DNA of 64,000 nt from Anaerovorax odorimutans (GCA_016841185.1 JAENZQ010000004.1:1-64000); one strand, 5' to 3'; shown: positions 1 to 9,949, counted from the first letter of the stretch. The notes: a model not told the origin generated them from the letters alone. Program-made: numbers and translations.

Positions 1-49
1 CTTTTTGCACACATTGCAAAGCGGGTTATGTGCGAAAAGTCACCGTCCC
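1..49. repeat. REP-like dispersed palindrome, right part only (cut by window edge)
   Basis: ctttttgcacacattgcaaagcgggttatgtgcgaaaagtcaccgtccc closely matches the repeat at 2438-2497. Confidence 0.6.
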
Positions 50-166
50 TAATTAAAGGTTCTTTTTTTTTGTAAAAACTAAAATATCGCGATTGACTTT
101 GATATTGGCAAATGCCTATAATGGTACTATATATTAATTAGAAAATATATAGAAAGGAGAAAAAAT

Positions 167-1474
167 ATGGAAAAATTATCTTCAAAAGGATTGCTTGTAA
201 TGAGTGTTGCACTGATGGTGTCACATTTTGGTGTGGGCAACTTTATATTCCCGGCTCAGCTTGGACAGGTAACGGGAAAAGAATGGTTTGTAGGTGTATT
301 GGGTTTTACGACTGTAGAAGCCCTGTTGCCTATTTTGGCCTATCTATGTGTGGCAAAAGCTCAAAATGATATCCGATACATAGCAGGGAAAATTATTCAT
401 CCTAAATTTGGTCTTATATTTGGTTCTATTATGATGTTGATTATTGGACCGGTCTTTATATTTCCCAGATTGGCTACATCCGCCCATGAGATGGCAGTAA
501 TGCCTCTATTCCCAAATGTACCGGCTTTTGTTACCTATCTTGTATTTTTCGGAGTCGTATTCTACTTCAGTATAAACCCCAGCAAGGTCATTGACAAACT
601 GGGAAGCATTCTCGCACCGCTTCTCATCATATTTGTTGCGGTACTGGTATTTAAGGGAATTATTAATCCGATTTCTTCACCTATTGATTCTCAGGTAGGA
701 TCAGCTTATGGAACAGGGTTTACAACAGCATATAATACAATGGATGCCATAGGTGCAATGCTTTTCGGCGGGTTTTGGCTGACGGATCTCAAGAGACGCG
801 GCATCACACAACCCGGTGAACAAAAATCTGCAATAATAAAAATCGGACTTTTGGCTATGACATTGCTTGCTTTTCTTCATGGAAGCATTGTTTATCTTGC
901 AGCAAGCGGTGGGAATGAACTGGCAGGGTTGTCCATTGGTGAGCTTCCCGTTACCATTACAGTTAAGTTATTTGGCAGTATGGGTATTATTATTTTTGCC
1001 TTTTTGCTCCTCTTGGCGAACCTTACCACATGCGTCGGCCTTGCAGCAACATTTGGCAATTATTTCAAAAACGCGTCCAATGGCAAGGTAGGATATACGC
1101 ATTTGGTCATAGGAGGCATTATTGTAGGCTTCATATTATCCAATGTCGGGCTTGCCAGTATTGTAAACCTGACAGTACCGTGGTTGTCTCTTGTTTATCC
1201 CGCTCTGATCGTCATCATATTAGGTACTCTTGCAGGACCTTTGCATAGGACGAGAGGTGCTTTGACAGGAGGCGTTATTGCAGCATTGATAATCGGTGCT
1301 TTTGATGCACTTCAGGCAGCAGGATTCAATATTTCTGCAATTGTGAGTCTGCAAAAGATACTGCCCTTTGCATCTGCCGGATTCGGATGGCTTTTACCGA
1401 CGATAATCGGTGTAATTATCGGAACAATTGTTTACCGTAAGTCTCAGCAGGCAGAAGAGAATATGGGGTGGTAA
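167..1474 (+). CDS. brnQ: Branched-chain amino acid transport system II carrier protein
   Basis: 435-aa multi-TM protein with BrnQ/LivCS-like N-terminus (FGVGNFIFPAQLGQVTG); AGAAAGGAG RBS. Confidence 0.85.
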   Translation: MEKLSSKGLLVMSVALMVSHFGVGNFIFPAQLGQVTGKEWFVGVLGFTTVEALLPILAYLCVAKAQNDIRYIAGKIIHPKFGLIFGSIMMLIIGPVFIFPRLATSAHEMAVMPLFPNVPAFVTYLVFFGVVFYFSINPSKVIDKLGSILAPLLIIFVAVLVFKGIINPISSPIDSQVGSAYGTGFTTAYNTMDAIGAMLFGGFWLTDLKRRGITQPGEQKSAIIKIGLLAMTLLAFLHGSIVYLAASGGNELAGLSIGELPVTITVKLFGSMGIIIFAFLLLLANLTTCVGLAATFGNYFKNASNGKVGYTHLVIGGIIVGFILSNVGLASIVNLTVPWLSLVYPALIVIILGTLAGPLHRTRGALTGGVIAALIIGAFDALQAAGFNISAIVSLQKILPFASAGFGWLLPTIIGVIIGTIVYRKSQQAEENMGW

Positions 1475-1478
1475 TACG

Positions 1479-2372
1479 ATGAATAAACCTTTGATTCATA
1501 TAGGGGAAGCAGACCAACTGAAGATATATACACTTTTGGATGACTATTCAGGCTACGAGTCGGCTTTTTTGGGGCATCATGGTATTTCCCTGCTGTTGGA
1601 TGTGGCTTCAGGAAAAGAAAACAAAAGGATACTGCTGGATGTCGGGCAGTCAGCAGACCCCATTCTATATAATGCAAGGCTCCTTGGCATTGATATGAAC
1701 AGTATAGATATGATCTTTATCTCACATTGCCATTATGACCACACTGCAGGTTTGACAGGAATCCTTAAAAAAATAGATAGAGAGATACCGGTAATCGCCC
1801 ATTCTACAATTTTCAGAGAGAACTATATTGTGAATCCCTACCTGCGAAATATCGGTATAACAAAAGAAAACGGCAGAGAGGCGATTGTTGAAAACGGCGG
1901 AAATATTGTTTTAGTGGATGATCCTTTTAATTTAATGCAGGGCGTTATTTCGACAGGAGAAGTAAACAGAGTTACCGATTTTGAAATACAGGGGATCGGT
2001 ACCTATAATATCAATGACGGAAAAGTAGTTCCGGATAAAATAGCAGATGATATGTCCATTGTCCTTAATATTAAGGATAAGGGCCTTTTCATCGTATCGG
2101 GATGCAGCCATTCCGGAATCGTAAATATTATTCATCATGCTGTCAGGATTACCGGAGTAGAAAAGGTATATGGTTTGATAGGAGGGCTTCATCTGATAGA
2201 GGCGGATGATGAAAGAATTGAAAAAACAGTTGATGCCTTGAGCAATATGGATCTTGAATTAGTTGTCGCCGGGCATTGCACCGGACTTAAAGCTCTCTCA
2301 AAATTGCAGGTAGTTTTTGGAGATAAGTTTCAGCTTCTGCATTCCGGTAAGGCAATATCTATTTCCGGTTAA
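1479..2372 (+). CDS. MBL-fold metallohydrolase (RFAP-synthase-like/7,8-dihydropterin methyltransferase-adjacent family)
   Basis: SHCHYDHTAG motif, SGCSHSG, AGHCTG; start set at ATG 1479 just after brnQ. Confidence 0.75.
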   Translation: MNKPLIHIGEADQLKIYTLLDDYSGYESAFLGHHGISLLLDVASGKENKRILLDVGQSADPILYNARLLGIDMNSIDMIFISHCHYDHTAGLTGILKKIDREIPVIAHSTIFRENYIVNPYLRNIGITKENGREAIVENGGNIVLVDDPFNLMQGVISTGEVNRVTDFEIQGIGTYNINDGKVVPDKIADDMSIVLNIKDKGLFIVSGCSHSGIVNIIHHAVRITGVEKVYGLIGGLHLIEADDERIEKTVDALSNMDLELVVAGHCTGLKALSKLQVVFGDKFQLLHSGKAISISG

Positions 2373-2437
2373 GATACATAAAAAATAGGTACATTAAAAA
2401 GAAAGGGGGCAGCTCCTTTCTTTACGAATGGGGAAAT

Positions 2438-2497
2438 GGGGACGGTAACTTTTTGTATACATTGCAAAGCGGCTTGTGAGTAAAAAATCACCGTTCC
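2438..2497. repeat. REP-like palindrome (GGGGACGGTAACTTTTT...AAAAAATCACCGTTCC)
   Basis: Imperfect inverted repeat with the same internal text (acattgcaaagcgg) as positions 1-49. Confidence 0.65.
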
Positions 2498-2591
2498 TAA
2501 TTTAAACAAAGCTGAGTATTTAAATTGACACTTTTGTCTTAATTGTATATGATGAAGAAAGTTATAGAGTACTGAATAGGAAGGTTTAAAA

Positions 2592-2891
2592 ATGGAATTT
2601 GAGGAATATAAAAAACATGTTGATAACGCTTCAGAAATTCTCAAAGCACTTTGTCATCCTACCCGCTTCTGTATTGTTTGCAAGCTCTTAAAACATCCGT
2701 TGAACGTATCCCAAATGCAATCTTGCCTTGATATATCACAGGCCAATGTATCTCAGCATCTGTCTATCCTTCGTTCAAGGGGGATTATAAAAGGAGAGCG
2801 GGAAGGCAATGAGATATTCTATTCGCTTTCCAACGAATATGCTAAACAGTTGGTTAAAGTATTTTTTAACGAAAGTGATATACCCGAATAG
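2592..2891 (+). CDS. ArsR-family winged-helix transcriptional regulator
   Basis: ILKALCHPTRFCIVCKLL...ISQANVSQHLSILRSRGII is the ArsR HTH pattern. Confidence 0.85.
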   Translation: MEFEEYKKHVDNASEILKALCHPTRFCIVCKLLKHPLNVSQMQSCLDISQANVSQHLSILRSRGIIKGEREGNEIFYSLSNEYAKQLVKVFFNESDIPE

Positions 2892-2975
2892 AAGCTTAAA
2901 AAAAATAAAGGAAATGGGTTTATCCATTGATCAAAGCTACAGAAATGGCGGCAAAAAGCATGAAAGGTTAAAAAA

Positions 2976-3004
2976 AAAGGGGCATCCATAAATGCCCCTT
3001 TTAT
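2976..3004. terminator. Bidirectional intrinsic terminator
   Basis: AAAAGGGGCATCCATAAATGCCCCTTTT between convergent genes. Confidence 0.8.
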
Positions 3005-3035
3005 GATAATAAAAGTAGAGAAATTTAAGTGCTTA

Positions 3036-4475
3036 CTATTTAATTATCCCTTTTAAAACAATTGTTTTTTCCTGTGTCATTTCTTCCAGAGTATAAGAAA
3101 TGCCTTCACGACCCATGCCGCTTTTTTTATAACCTCCAAAAGGCATATCTGCCGTTCGGTATACACTGCAGCCATTGACAACAACGCCGCCGGATTCCAT
3201 TTTTGAAGCAGCCGTTAGTGATTTACTGATGTCGTCGGATATAACACCGCCCATAAGACCATATTGAGAAGCATTTGCGATATCGATTGCTTCATCCAAT
3301 GTTTCAAAACGTAAGATCGGAAAGATAGGTCCAAATACTTCTAAATTTTTTGCAATATCCATTTCAGGGGTAATGTCAATCAATACCGTTGGTTCAAAAA
3401 ATGTCTTATTAAACCTCTTCCCGCCGAATATACATTTGGCACCCTGATCAATAGTGTGAGCCAGATGTTTCTCGACGTTTTCTGCAGCCTTTTCGCTGAC
3501 CAAAGGACCCATATCTGTTGCATAATCAAATGGATCACCGATTTTTAATTGCTTTAGTCTGTTAATCAGATTATTGGTAAACCTGTCGGCGATACCTTTC
3601 TGAACTAAAAATCTCTTTGAGGCACAGCAAACTTGGCCGGAATTAAAAGTTCTTCCAAATACACATTCATCTACAGCATGATCTATATCTGCATCGTCAA
3701 ATATAATAACGGCATCATTGCCTCCTAATTCCAGAAACAACCTGTGTAAATGGTTTGAAGCATATCCGGCTAAAGCCGTACCTACTTCAGTACTGCCGGT
3801 CAGGCTTATGGCATTGATTTTTGGATTTGAACAAAGCCATTTCCCGGCGCTGGGTCCTCTTCCGGTAACAACTTGAACAACATTCTCAGGAATACCTGCA
3901 TCAAGCATTAACTCAGTCATTCTGATAGCCCCAAGGGGGGTATCAGATGCGGGCTTCGCGATTATGGCATTTCCGGCGGCAAGGGCGGGAGCTGCTTTTT
4001 GGGCATATAATTCAAGGGGAAAATTGAAGGGAACAAGACATACAATGATGCCTAAAGGTTCTCTTCTTGTAAAAAGAATATCTTTTTCAATTCCAGGCTG
4101 GGCCGAATCCGGCATTGTTTTACCGTATAAATGTTTCATTTTTTCTACATAACCCCTGAAAAGTCTTGCTACTATATCTACCTCATCTTCACTCTGGGGG
4201 AGAGGTTTTCCCATTTCTCTGGATGATAGAGTGGCCAACTCTTCTTTGTGTTTTTCCATAAGGTCGGCAAACTTGAGAAGGACTTCTGCTCTCTTGTAGA
4301 TTGGTGTACCGGCCCATATACGTTTGCCTTCTACAGCGATTTCAACTGCTCTTTCTATGTCCTTTTGGGCTGCATCTGGAACTTTATCTATAAATTGATG
4401 CGTAGATGGATTGAATACGGCGATTTTCTTTCCATCTATTGAGTCGGTTTTTTTTCCTCCGATAATCATATTCAA
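3036..4475 (-). CDS. Aldehyde dehydrogenase family protein (succinate-semialdehyde/lactaldehyde DH-like)
   Basis: LTGSTEVG, LELGGNDAVI, FNSGQVCCASKR catalytic motifs. Confidence 0.9.
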   Translation of the reverse strand: MNMIIGGKKTDSIDGKKIAVFNPSTHQFIDKVPDAAQKDIERAVEIAVEGKRIWAGTPIYKRAEVLLKFADLMEKHKEELATLSSREMGKPLPQSEDEVDIVARLFRGYVEKMKHLYGKTMPDSAQPGIEKDILFTRREPLGIIVCLVPFNFPLELYAQKAAPALAAGNAIIAKPASDTPLGAIRMTELMLDAGIPENVVQVVTGRGPSAGKWLCSNPKINAISLTGSTEVGTALAGYASNHLHRLFLELGGNDAVIIFDDADIDHAVDECVFGRTFNSGQVCCASKRFLVQKGIADRFTNNLINRLKQLKIGDPFDYATDMGPLVSEKAAENVEKHLAHTIDQGAKCIFGGKRFNKTFFEPTVLIDITPEMDIAKNLEVFGPIFPILRFETLDEAIDIANASQYGLMGGVISDDISKSLTAASKMESGGVVVNGCSVYRTADMPFGGYKKSGMGREGISYTLEEMTQEKTIVLKGIIK

Positions 4476-4783
4476 CTTTTAATAACCCCCTTGAATAAAA
4501 TTTTTTTATTGTATCTGTATTGATATTGAAAATAGCTTAAAATGCAATAGGTAAGTAATGATACTTTGAATAAATTAATTATATTCAGAATTTCACATAC
4601 TTTTAAATGGCCTATTTTTTGTTTTGGTATAAATATTTTTCTTTTTTTTTGCAAACAAAGACTTAGTTCAAAAAAAAGGGTTTAAATTAACATTTTGTTA
4701 TATTTACTTTTTCATTAGGTGCAGATTTTTTTGATTTTAATTCAAGAAGTGTTAATAGAAAAGATTATATTTTTCATTAGGTT

Positions 4784-5191
4784 TCAACGAAGAAGTTTTA
4801 AATTACCGGTCAGTTTATTTATTTTCTTTTTAGGGCCATATAAACAAAATCCTAAATAATAGATCGATTCTTTTGATATTGATTTGAGCTTTTTTTCATA
4901 TTCATTATAATTCAGACAATTTTGTGCCACATCACTAAATCCAATTATTTTTATTTCCGCATCATTCATGTCTAAAATAGTATCATATTTAGATTTTAAT
5001 TCCTCTTTTGAAAGGCATAAAACGGGAACAGGAATACTGGTGACTCCTTCATGAATTCTATTACTTTTGTCCGCTGTCTGTCTTCCGGTTAAATGGCCTG
5101 CTATGCCTGTTAGGCTAATTCCTAAAACTGCTGTTGTATTTGCAATTAATCCGACGGATAGGTTCTGATCTACGATCATTACACATTTCAT
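4784..5191 (-). CDS. DUF2000-like protein
   Basis: MKCVMIVDQNLSVGLIANTTAVLGISL...GHLTG resembles the DUF2000 family; same strand as the AraC gene. Confidence 0.65.
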   Translation of the reverse strand: MKCVMIVDQNLSVGLIANTTAVLGISLTGIAGHLTGRQTADKSNRIHEGVTSIPVPVLCLSKEELKSKYDTILDMNDAEIKIIGFSDVAQNCLNYNEYEKKLKSISKESIYYLGFCLYGPKKKINKLTGNLKLLR

Positions 5192-5266
5192 AATAATACC
5201 TCCAATTTCTATAAGCTCAGTATATATTAGAGGCTTTTGAACGGATCGTATTGTATAAAATTGATT

Positions 5267-6061
5267 TTATTTGCAAATGGATTTGTAATATTGCATGGGT
5301 GTAATCCCGTAAGATTTTTTAAATTCTTTGGTGAAATGAGCTTGGTCATAAAAACCTGATTCCAAAGCAACCTCAACAATATCGCTGCATGATTTAAGGA
5401 GTTTTTTTCCATAATTCACCTTTAACTGTAATTGGAATGCATTTGGGGTGGTATTATACATTCTTCTGAATTCTCTTATTAAAGCAAATTTATTTATCCC
5501 AAATAGTTGTTCCAGTTTAAATAGCTGAAGTTGCACCAGAAAGTTTAATTCGATATAAGCTTTTATATCATTCATTTTTTTATTGTGATCCAATTTTATG
5601 TGAATATTGACATTTTCTACCAGATCAATGATGACACTTGCTAATTCAACCTCCCTGTCAAAGGGATCGGAATCCGATTTCAATGTTTCTACGAGATTCT
5701 TTATTTTTATTAATTCTTCTTTTCGGAGCTGTTTAATTCCGATGGAATCCAATTGCTGCTCAGGGTTAAATAAACCCTTGCAGAATTCATTGTCAATGTA
5801 AATCATTGTATATGCCCAATCCTTTATATCAACCGGACGGCACATGTGACTGACAAAAGGATAAATGATAACGGCTTCACCTGCCCGGATATAATAATCT
5901 CTTCCATTCACATCCAGATTAGTTGCGCCTCTTTGAACAAATCCTATGGATAATTCCTGATGAAGATGGCTTTTATAGGCATGAAGATCATTCGAACAGG
6001 TTTTCACTTCCATCATATTACAAGCTTCAAATTGGTAATATTCAATTCCCATTTTTATCAC
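5267..6061 (-). CDS. AraC-family transcriptional regulator
   Basis: N-terminal cupin (HLHQELSIGFVQRGATNL) and C-terminal ALESGFYDQAHFTKEFKKSYGITPMQYYKS. Confidence 0.9.
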   Translation of the reverse strand: MIKMGIEYYQFEACNMMEVKTCSNDLHAYKSHLHQELSIGFVQRGATNLDVNGRDYYIRAGEAVIIYPFVSHMCRPVDIKDWAYTMIYIDNEFCKGLFNPEQQLDSIGIKQLRKEELIKIKNLVETLKSDSDPFDREVELASVIIDLVENVNIHIKLDHNKKMNDIKAYIELNFLVQLQLFKLEQLFGINKFALIREFRRMYNTTPNAFQLQLKVNYGKKLLKSCSDIVEVALESGFYDQAHFTKEFKKSYGITPMQYYKSICK

Positions 6062-6235
6062 ATCCTGACTTTAATACAGGTTTATTATATCATCAGTACT
6101 GCTGAATAAGAAATGAAAGGTGCAATTTTTTACAATACTTAAAAGATAAATACCGTTACATTGTAATTAGCTTTAATTGCTTTTCGGGGTATTCAGTAAG
6201 CCCCAATTACAATTTATAATCAAGGAGGAGACAAC

Positions 6236-7027
6236 ATGATCAGAGGGTATACATTACCACGGACACCGAAAGGGAAATCAAGCCTTATACCAAATCCCCC
6301 CTGGCATTATACAGGGAATGTTCTTGCTGTTGAATATTTAGCAGATGAAAAAAAAGCGGCAGCGTTTTTACCGGATGGATTGGAATTGATGTCCAATCAA
6401 TGTGCCGTTTATTTTATCGAATGGCAATATGCAAGCGAAACTGGAGAGGAATATCTGGACCCGGTTTGCAGCCAATATCGGGAAACCATTTTCTTGCTTT
6501 CTGGAAAATATAAAGAAGAGCCGGTTGCATATTGCCCTTTTATCTGGGTCGATCAGGATAAAGCTTTGATGCGCGGACTTATTCAGGGATGGCCGAAACA
6601 GATAGGCTATACATGGATCACAAGAGCATATGGATTGCCTTCCAAAGCTGCTCCGCTGGAGGGTAAGCCAGGCAAGTATGGTGCGGCTTTATCTGTCTAT
6701 GGCCGAAGGCTTGCAGATGCACAGGTAACAATAGAAAAAGAATCAGAGACATTGCCGTCTCCTACTTTTGCAGGAGCAGCCCTGATAAGGTTTTTTCCTG
6801 AACTGGAGAAAGAAAAACATGATCAGCCGGTAGTTCACGAACTTGTACAGCTTAAATCAAGGGATGTAAAAATATCGCCCATATGGAAAGGACCGGCAAA
6901 ATTAAATATTTTCGAAAACCCCTATACCGAGTTGACGGATTTAAAACCCGCTTCAGTATTGAACGGATATAAATTTTCATTCGCCTTAACCGTTGATGAT
7001 TTAAGGCACTTAAATAGTCTGAAATAG
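6236..7027 (+). CDS. Acetoacetate decarboxylase (ADC) family protein
   Basis: MIRGYTLPRTPKGKSSLIPNPPWHYTGNVLAVEY...GWPKQIGYTWITR; AAGGAGGAGAC RBS. Confidence 0.8.
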   Translation: MIRGYTLPRTPKGKSSLIPNPPWHYTGNVLAVEYLADEKKAAAFLPDGLELMSNQCAVYFIEWQYASETGEEYLDPVCSQYRETIFLLSGKYKEEPVAYCPFIWVDQDKALMRGLIQGWPKQIGYTWITRAYGLPSKAAPLEGKPGKYGAALSVYGRRLADAQVTIEKESETLPSPTFAGAALIRFFPELEKEKHDQPVVHELVQLKSRDVKISPIWKGPAKLNIFENPYTELTDLKPASVLNGYKFSFALTVDDLRHLNSLK

Positions 7028-7166
7028 GTAAAATGATTATAAGCATCAGAAAAGGAGAAAAAAATAGAACACTATTTTATTAGATATAATCCGAATGACT
7101 ATTAAAATTGTACAAAATATTGAATTGAATCGTCCGAAATGTTAAAATATTTTTGGAGGTGATGAT

Positions 7167-7934
7167 ATGCAAACCATTGATTATCAGGAAGGGGTTATCA
7201 TAACTGCCACAGAACTAAAACAGAATTTGGGAAAATATTTAGATTTTGTTGAAGAGCAAAATGATGTGGTCATTACAAAGAACGGCAATAAAATTGCCAG
7301 GATAACGCCCTATGTAACAGACATAGAACAGTATTTTGCGGTAAGAGAGAAAGCGCTGGATTATCAGTATGGCGGGAAAAAGGTTTCCTATGAAGAGTTC
7401 ATGGAAATTTATGAAAAAAGTACGCTAAGAATGGAGCTTATCAACGGAGAAATCTATTTGCTTTCTTCCCCAAGTATAGGGCATCAGGAGATTATTGGAA
7501 GGATGCACCTTATCTTTAATGAATTTTTTAAAGATGAAAAATGCCGAGTCTTTTTAGCGCCTTTTGATGTTCATTTCAGGAAAAAAGACATAAAAGATCC
7601 GGATGTGATGCAGCCGGATGTATTGGTAGCCTGTGACATGGAAAACAATGTGACGGAAAAAGGCAGGTATATGGGGACACCGACTTTGGTAGTAGAAATA
7701 TTGTCCGATAGTACACGCACTAAGGATATGATCGATAAGCTCAATACCTACCGACTTTCCGGAGTAAAAGAATACTGGATTATTGACATGCGGCAGGAGC
7801 AGGTAATGGTATATGATTTTGAGGATTGCGAAATAGACAGATTCAAGATCTATGAAAAGGGAGATGTTGCCGAATCCCTTGTTTTTAACGGACTATACGC
7901 AGATATTTCAGACCTGTTTTATGAACTTCTTTAA
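7167..7934 (+). CDS. Phd/YefM-type antitoxin domain fused to Uma2-family (PD-(D/E)XK) nuclease-like domain
   Basis: N-term ITATELKQNLGKYLDFVEEQNDVVITKNGNKIARITPY (Phd/YefM-like); C-term MELINGEIYLLSSPS...QPDVLVAC...LVVEILSDSTRTKDMIDKLNTYRLSGVKEYWIID (Uma2/DUF820). Confidence 0.8.
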   Translation: MQTIDYQEGVIITATELKQNLGKYLDFVEEQNDVVITKNGNKIARITPYVTDIEQYFAVREKALDYQYGGKKVSYEEFMEIYEKSTLRMELINGEIYLLSSPSIGHQEIIGRMHLIFNEFFKDEKCRVFLAPFDVHFRKKDIKDPDVMQPDVLVACDMENNVTEKGRYMGTPTLVVEILSDSTRTKDMIDKLNTYRLSGVKEYWIIDMRQEQVMVYDFEDCEIDRFKIYEKGDVAESLVFNGLYADISDLFYELL

Positions 7935-7945
7935 TTCCCTTCACC

Positions 7946-9073
7946 TCATTCCAGAGCTTCTTTGTTTAAAAGGCGGATCATTATAATAGCAGCTTCTCCA
8001 TAAGTTATTTTTTCTTTTGGTCTGAATGTATGATCCGGATATCCGTTTACCAACCCTTGGGTATATGCCTGAGATACTTTGCTGGTGTCCTTGATATCTT
8101 TAAAATCCTTAAAATGACCCTCAGCATCAGAAAGTTCTTTTGCAGTGGCATCTCTCGGGTCGGCAGGAACTAATTTCATGATACTGATTAACGCATTTTC
8201 ACGAGCTATATAGTCATCATCAGATAGATCAAATGTATAGTTTTTAATGTATTCTCTAGCCAGAGGGTTTTTTAGAGATATCAGTTCCTCCATGATTAAG
8301 TACCAGCTTTTGATATGGACAGGCTGATCAAAGCCAAGGTCTTCGCCAAAGCCTCTAAGAATTTTTATGATTTGCAATTCTCTTGAGCGACTTATTTCAA
8401 ATTCATTTATTTTTTCCAATGCCCAATCAGGCTGCTTATCTCCTGCAGCATCTATATTATAACGCTCTACGACATGATACAGTGTTGATATAGCTTCTGC
8501 ATTTGTCAAAAGTTCTTTTGGCCGGAATTCCGTATCCACTGTTGTGTCAAGGATTCCCTTTTTATAAGCGATACAAATAAGACCATTTTGTTTTTCGCTT
8601 ATATCTTTGGTGTCCTTTATGGCTGCTTTAAATTTCTGAAAGTCATTATAATCAACTTGTGCATCTAAATAATCGATGGATAGTAGTTTTACCAATCCTC
8701 CGACAGCATCTTCCCTGCGTATTTCATTGTCATTTGATAATCCAAACACATACATTTCCAATAGCTTGTCTGTATCATTTTCCGGTAATTTGAGAATGAT
8801 CTGAATCAGTTTCGCCCAATTATCTACTGTAATGGGAGTGTCCAGTTTTTCTTTATTAAATATTTCCTTTAGCAGAATATCCAGATCTTCTGCGGGAAAG
8901 GCAATGTCTTTCTGGTCTAAGATATTCGGCTTCATTTCAGTTATAAATTCTTTTAAATATATACATTCATCATTTGCCCAATGGTTTTCTTCTCCGGAAT
9001 CCGCGAATCCAATTGATGTAGAAGCGATGGCAGTGATTATTATAATTATTAGAAAACAGTATATTTTCTTCAT
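7946..9073 (-). CDS. Secreted S-layer homology (SLH) domain protein
   Basis: Signal peptide; FKDIKDTSKVSQAYTQGLVNGYPDHTFRPKEKITYGEAAIIMIRLL is an SLH repeat. Confidence 0.8.
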   Translation of the reverse strand: MKKIYCFLIIIIITAIASTSIGFADSGEENHWANDECIYLKEFITEMKPNILDQKDIAFPAEDLDILLKEIFNKEKLDTPITVDNWAKLIQIILKLPENDTDKLLEMYVFGLSNDNEIRREDAVGGLVKLLSIDYLDAQVDYNDFQKFKAAIKDTKDISEKQNGLICIAYKKGILDTTVDTEFRPKELLTNAEAISTLYHVVERYNIDAAGDKQPDWALEKINEFEISRSRELQIIKILRGFGEDLGFDQPVHIKSWYLIMEELISLKNPLAREYIKNYTFDLSDDDYIARENALISIMKLVPADPRDATAKELSDAEGHFKDFKDIKDTSKVSQAYTQGLVNGYPDHTFRPKEKITYGEAAIIMIRLLNKEALE

Positions 9074-9140
9074 GATTTACCTCTCTAATGAACTTTATTC
9101 TAAGATACCATATTTTGATCGGATTATCCATAACATAAAG

Positions 9141-9168
9141 AAATAAGAGCAGCAAACAGCTCTTATTT
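9141..9168. terminator. Terminator-like hairpin, copy 1
   Basis: AAATAAGAGC-AGCAAACA-GCTCTTATTT. Confidence 0.6.
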
Positions 9169-9195
9169 TGAAATTGTTGAAAAAGCCTACAATCT

Positions 9196-9320
9196 CCAGG
9201 CTTTTGAAAAATTCGAAGTTCAAGGCGCGCTGAGAGCGAGCAGCGGAGCTTACTTCAGGTAAGTGAGCATGTTCGTTTGAAAGCAGCAACGCAGAAATTC
9301 GGAGATTTTCAACAGCCTGG
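9196..9320. repeat. ~125-bp foldback (MITE/REP-like) element
   Basis: Imperfect TIRs: left CCAGGCTTTTGAAAAATTCGAA versus reverse complement of right CCAGGCTGTTGAAAATCTCCGAA; central GCTTACTT...AAGTGAGC. Confidence 0.6.
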
Positions 9321-9344
9321 AAATAAGAGCAACAGCTCTTATTT
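9321..9344. terminator. Terminator-like hairpin, copy 2
   Basis: AAATAAGAGC-AACA-GCTCTTATTT, same arms as 9141-9168. Confidence 0.7.
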
Positions 9345-9352
9345 TAGGGTGG

Positions 9353-9586
9353 TTATTTGAATGACGGCAGTGTATCCAAATTATCATTCTTGACATCATT
9401 AGGGTTGCTTCTCAGATATTCCCGGCCGTTTTTGGCCCTGCCGACATTGACACCTTCTATCAATCCGTCTTTGGCCATCATGATGGCATCATTGATTGAA
9501 TAAACATTACCATTGTTCAGCATTACATCTGTGATGTCACCATCAGGATTTTTCTTGATTTTTATTATTTTAGATTGGTTATTCAT
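9353..9586 (-). CDS. DUF3892-like small protein
   Basis: KIIKIKKNPDGDITDVMLNNGNVYSINDAIMMAKDGLIEGVNVGRAKNGREYLRSNPN. Confidence 0.7.
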   Translation of the reverse strand: MNNQSKIIKIKKNPDGDITDVMLNNGNVYSINDAIMMAKDGLIEGVNVGRAKNGREYLRSNPNDVKNDNLDTLPSFK

Positions 9587-9890
9587 TTGACATCCCTCCT
9601 GATTTTATTGTCACTCATTTAGAAAATATTATTCTCTTCTCAGGAATATCTATGTTTTTGTAAGAGATGAGCAGAATCATTTTCTTGAGACAAGCTGTTA
9701 GTTGCAGTAAAATGATACTGAAGAAATATATATGAGGAGGTGGTGTTTAATGGGAATTATTCGAACATGCTCGAAATGTGAAGGGAAAATGAGATAAAAG
9801 AAATCGTTGCTTATGGTTGCAAAGTTTGGATATATAGAATTTTATTTTGAAGATTGATTAGAATAATCTAAAGTATTTCTAATATATAAC

Positions 9891-9924
9891 AAGGGGTCAT
9901 GTTTAAGAAGGGGTCATGTTTAAG
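9891..9924. repeat. Perfect 17-bp tandem duplication (AAGGGGTCATGTTTAAG x2)
   Basis: Read directly. Confidence 0.95.
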
Positions 9925-9949
9925 ATAAAGTCAAAGGAGAGAAATAAAT

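Noticed and set aside
2809-2991. 60-aa ORF overlapping the ArsR gene end
   Set aside because: Mostly out-of-frame ArsR sequence, then low-complexity Lys-rich tail into the terminator
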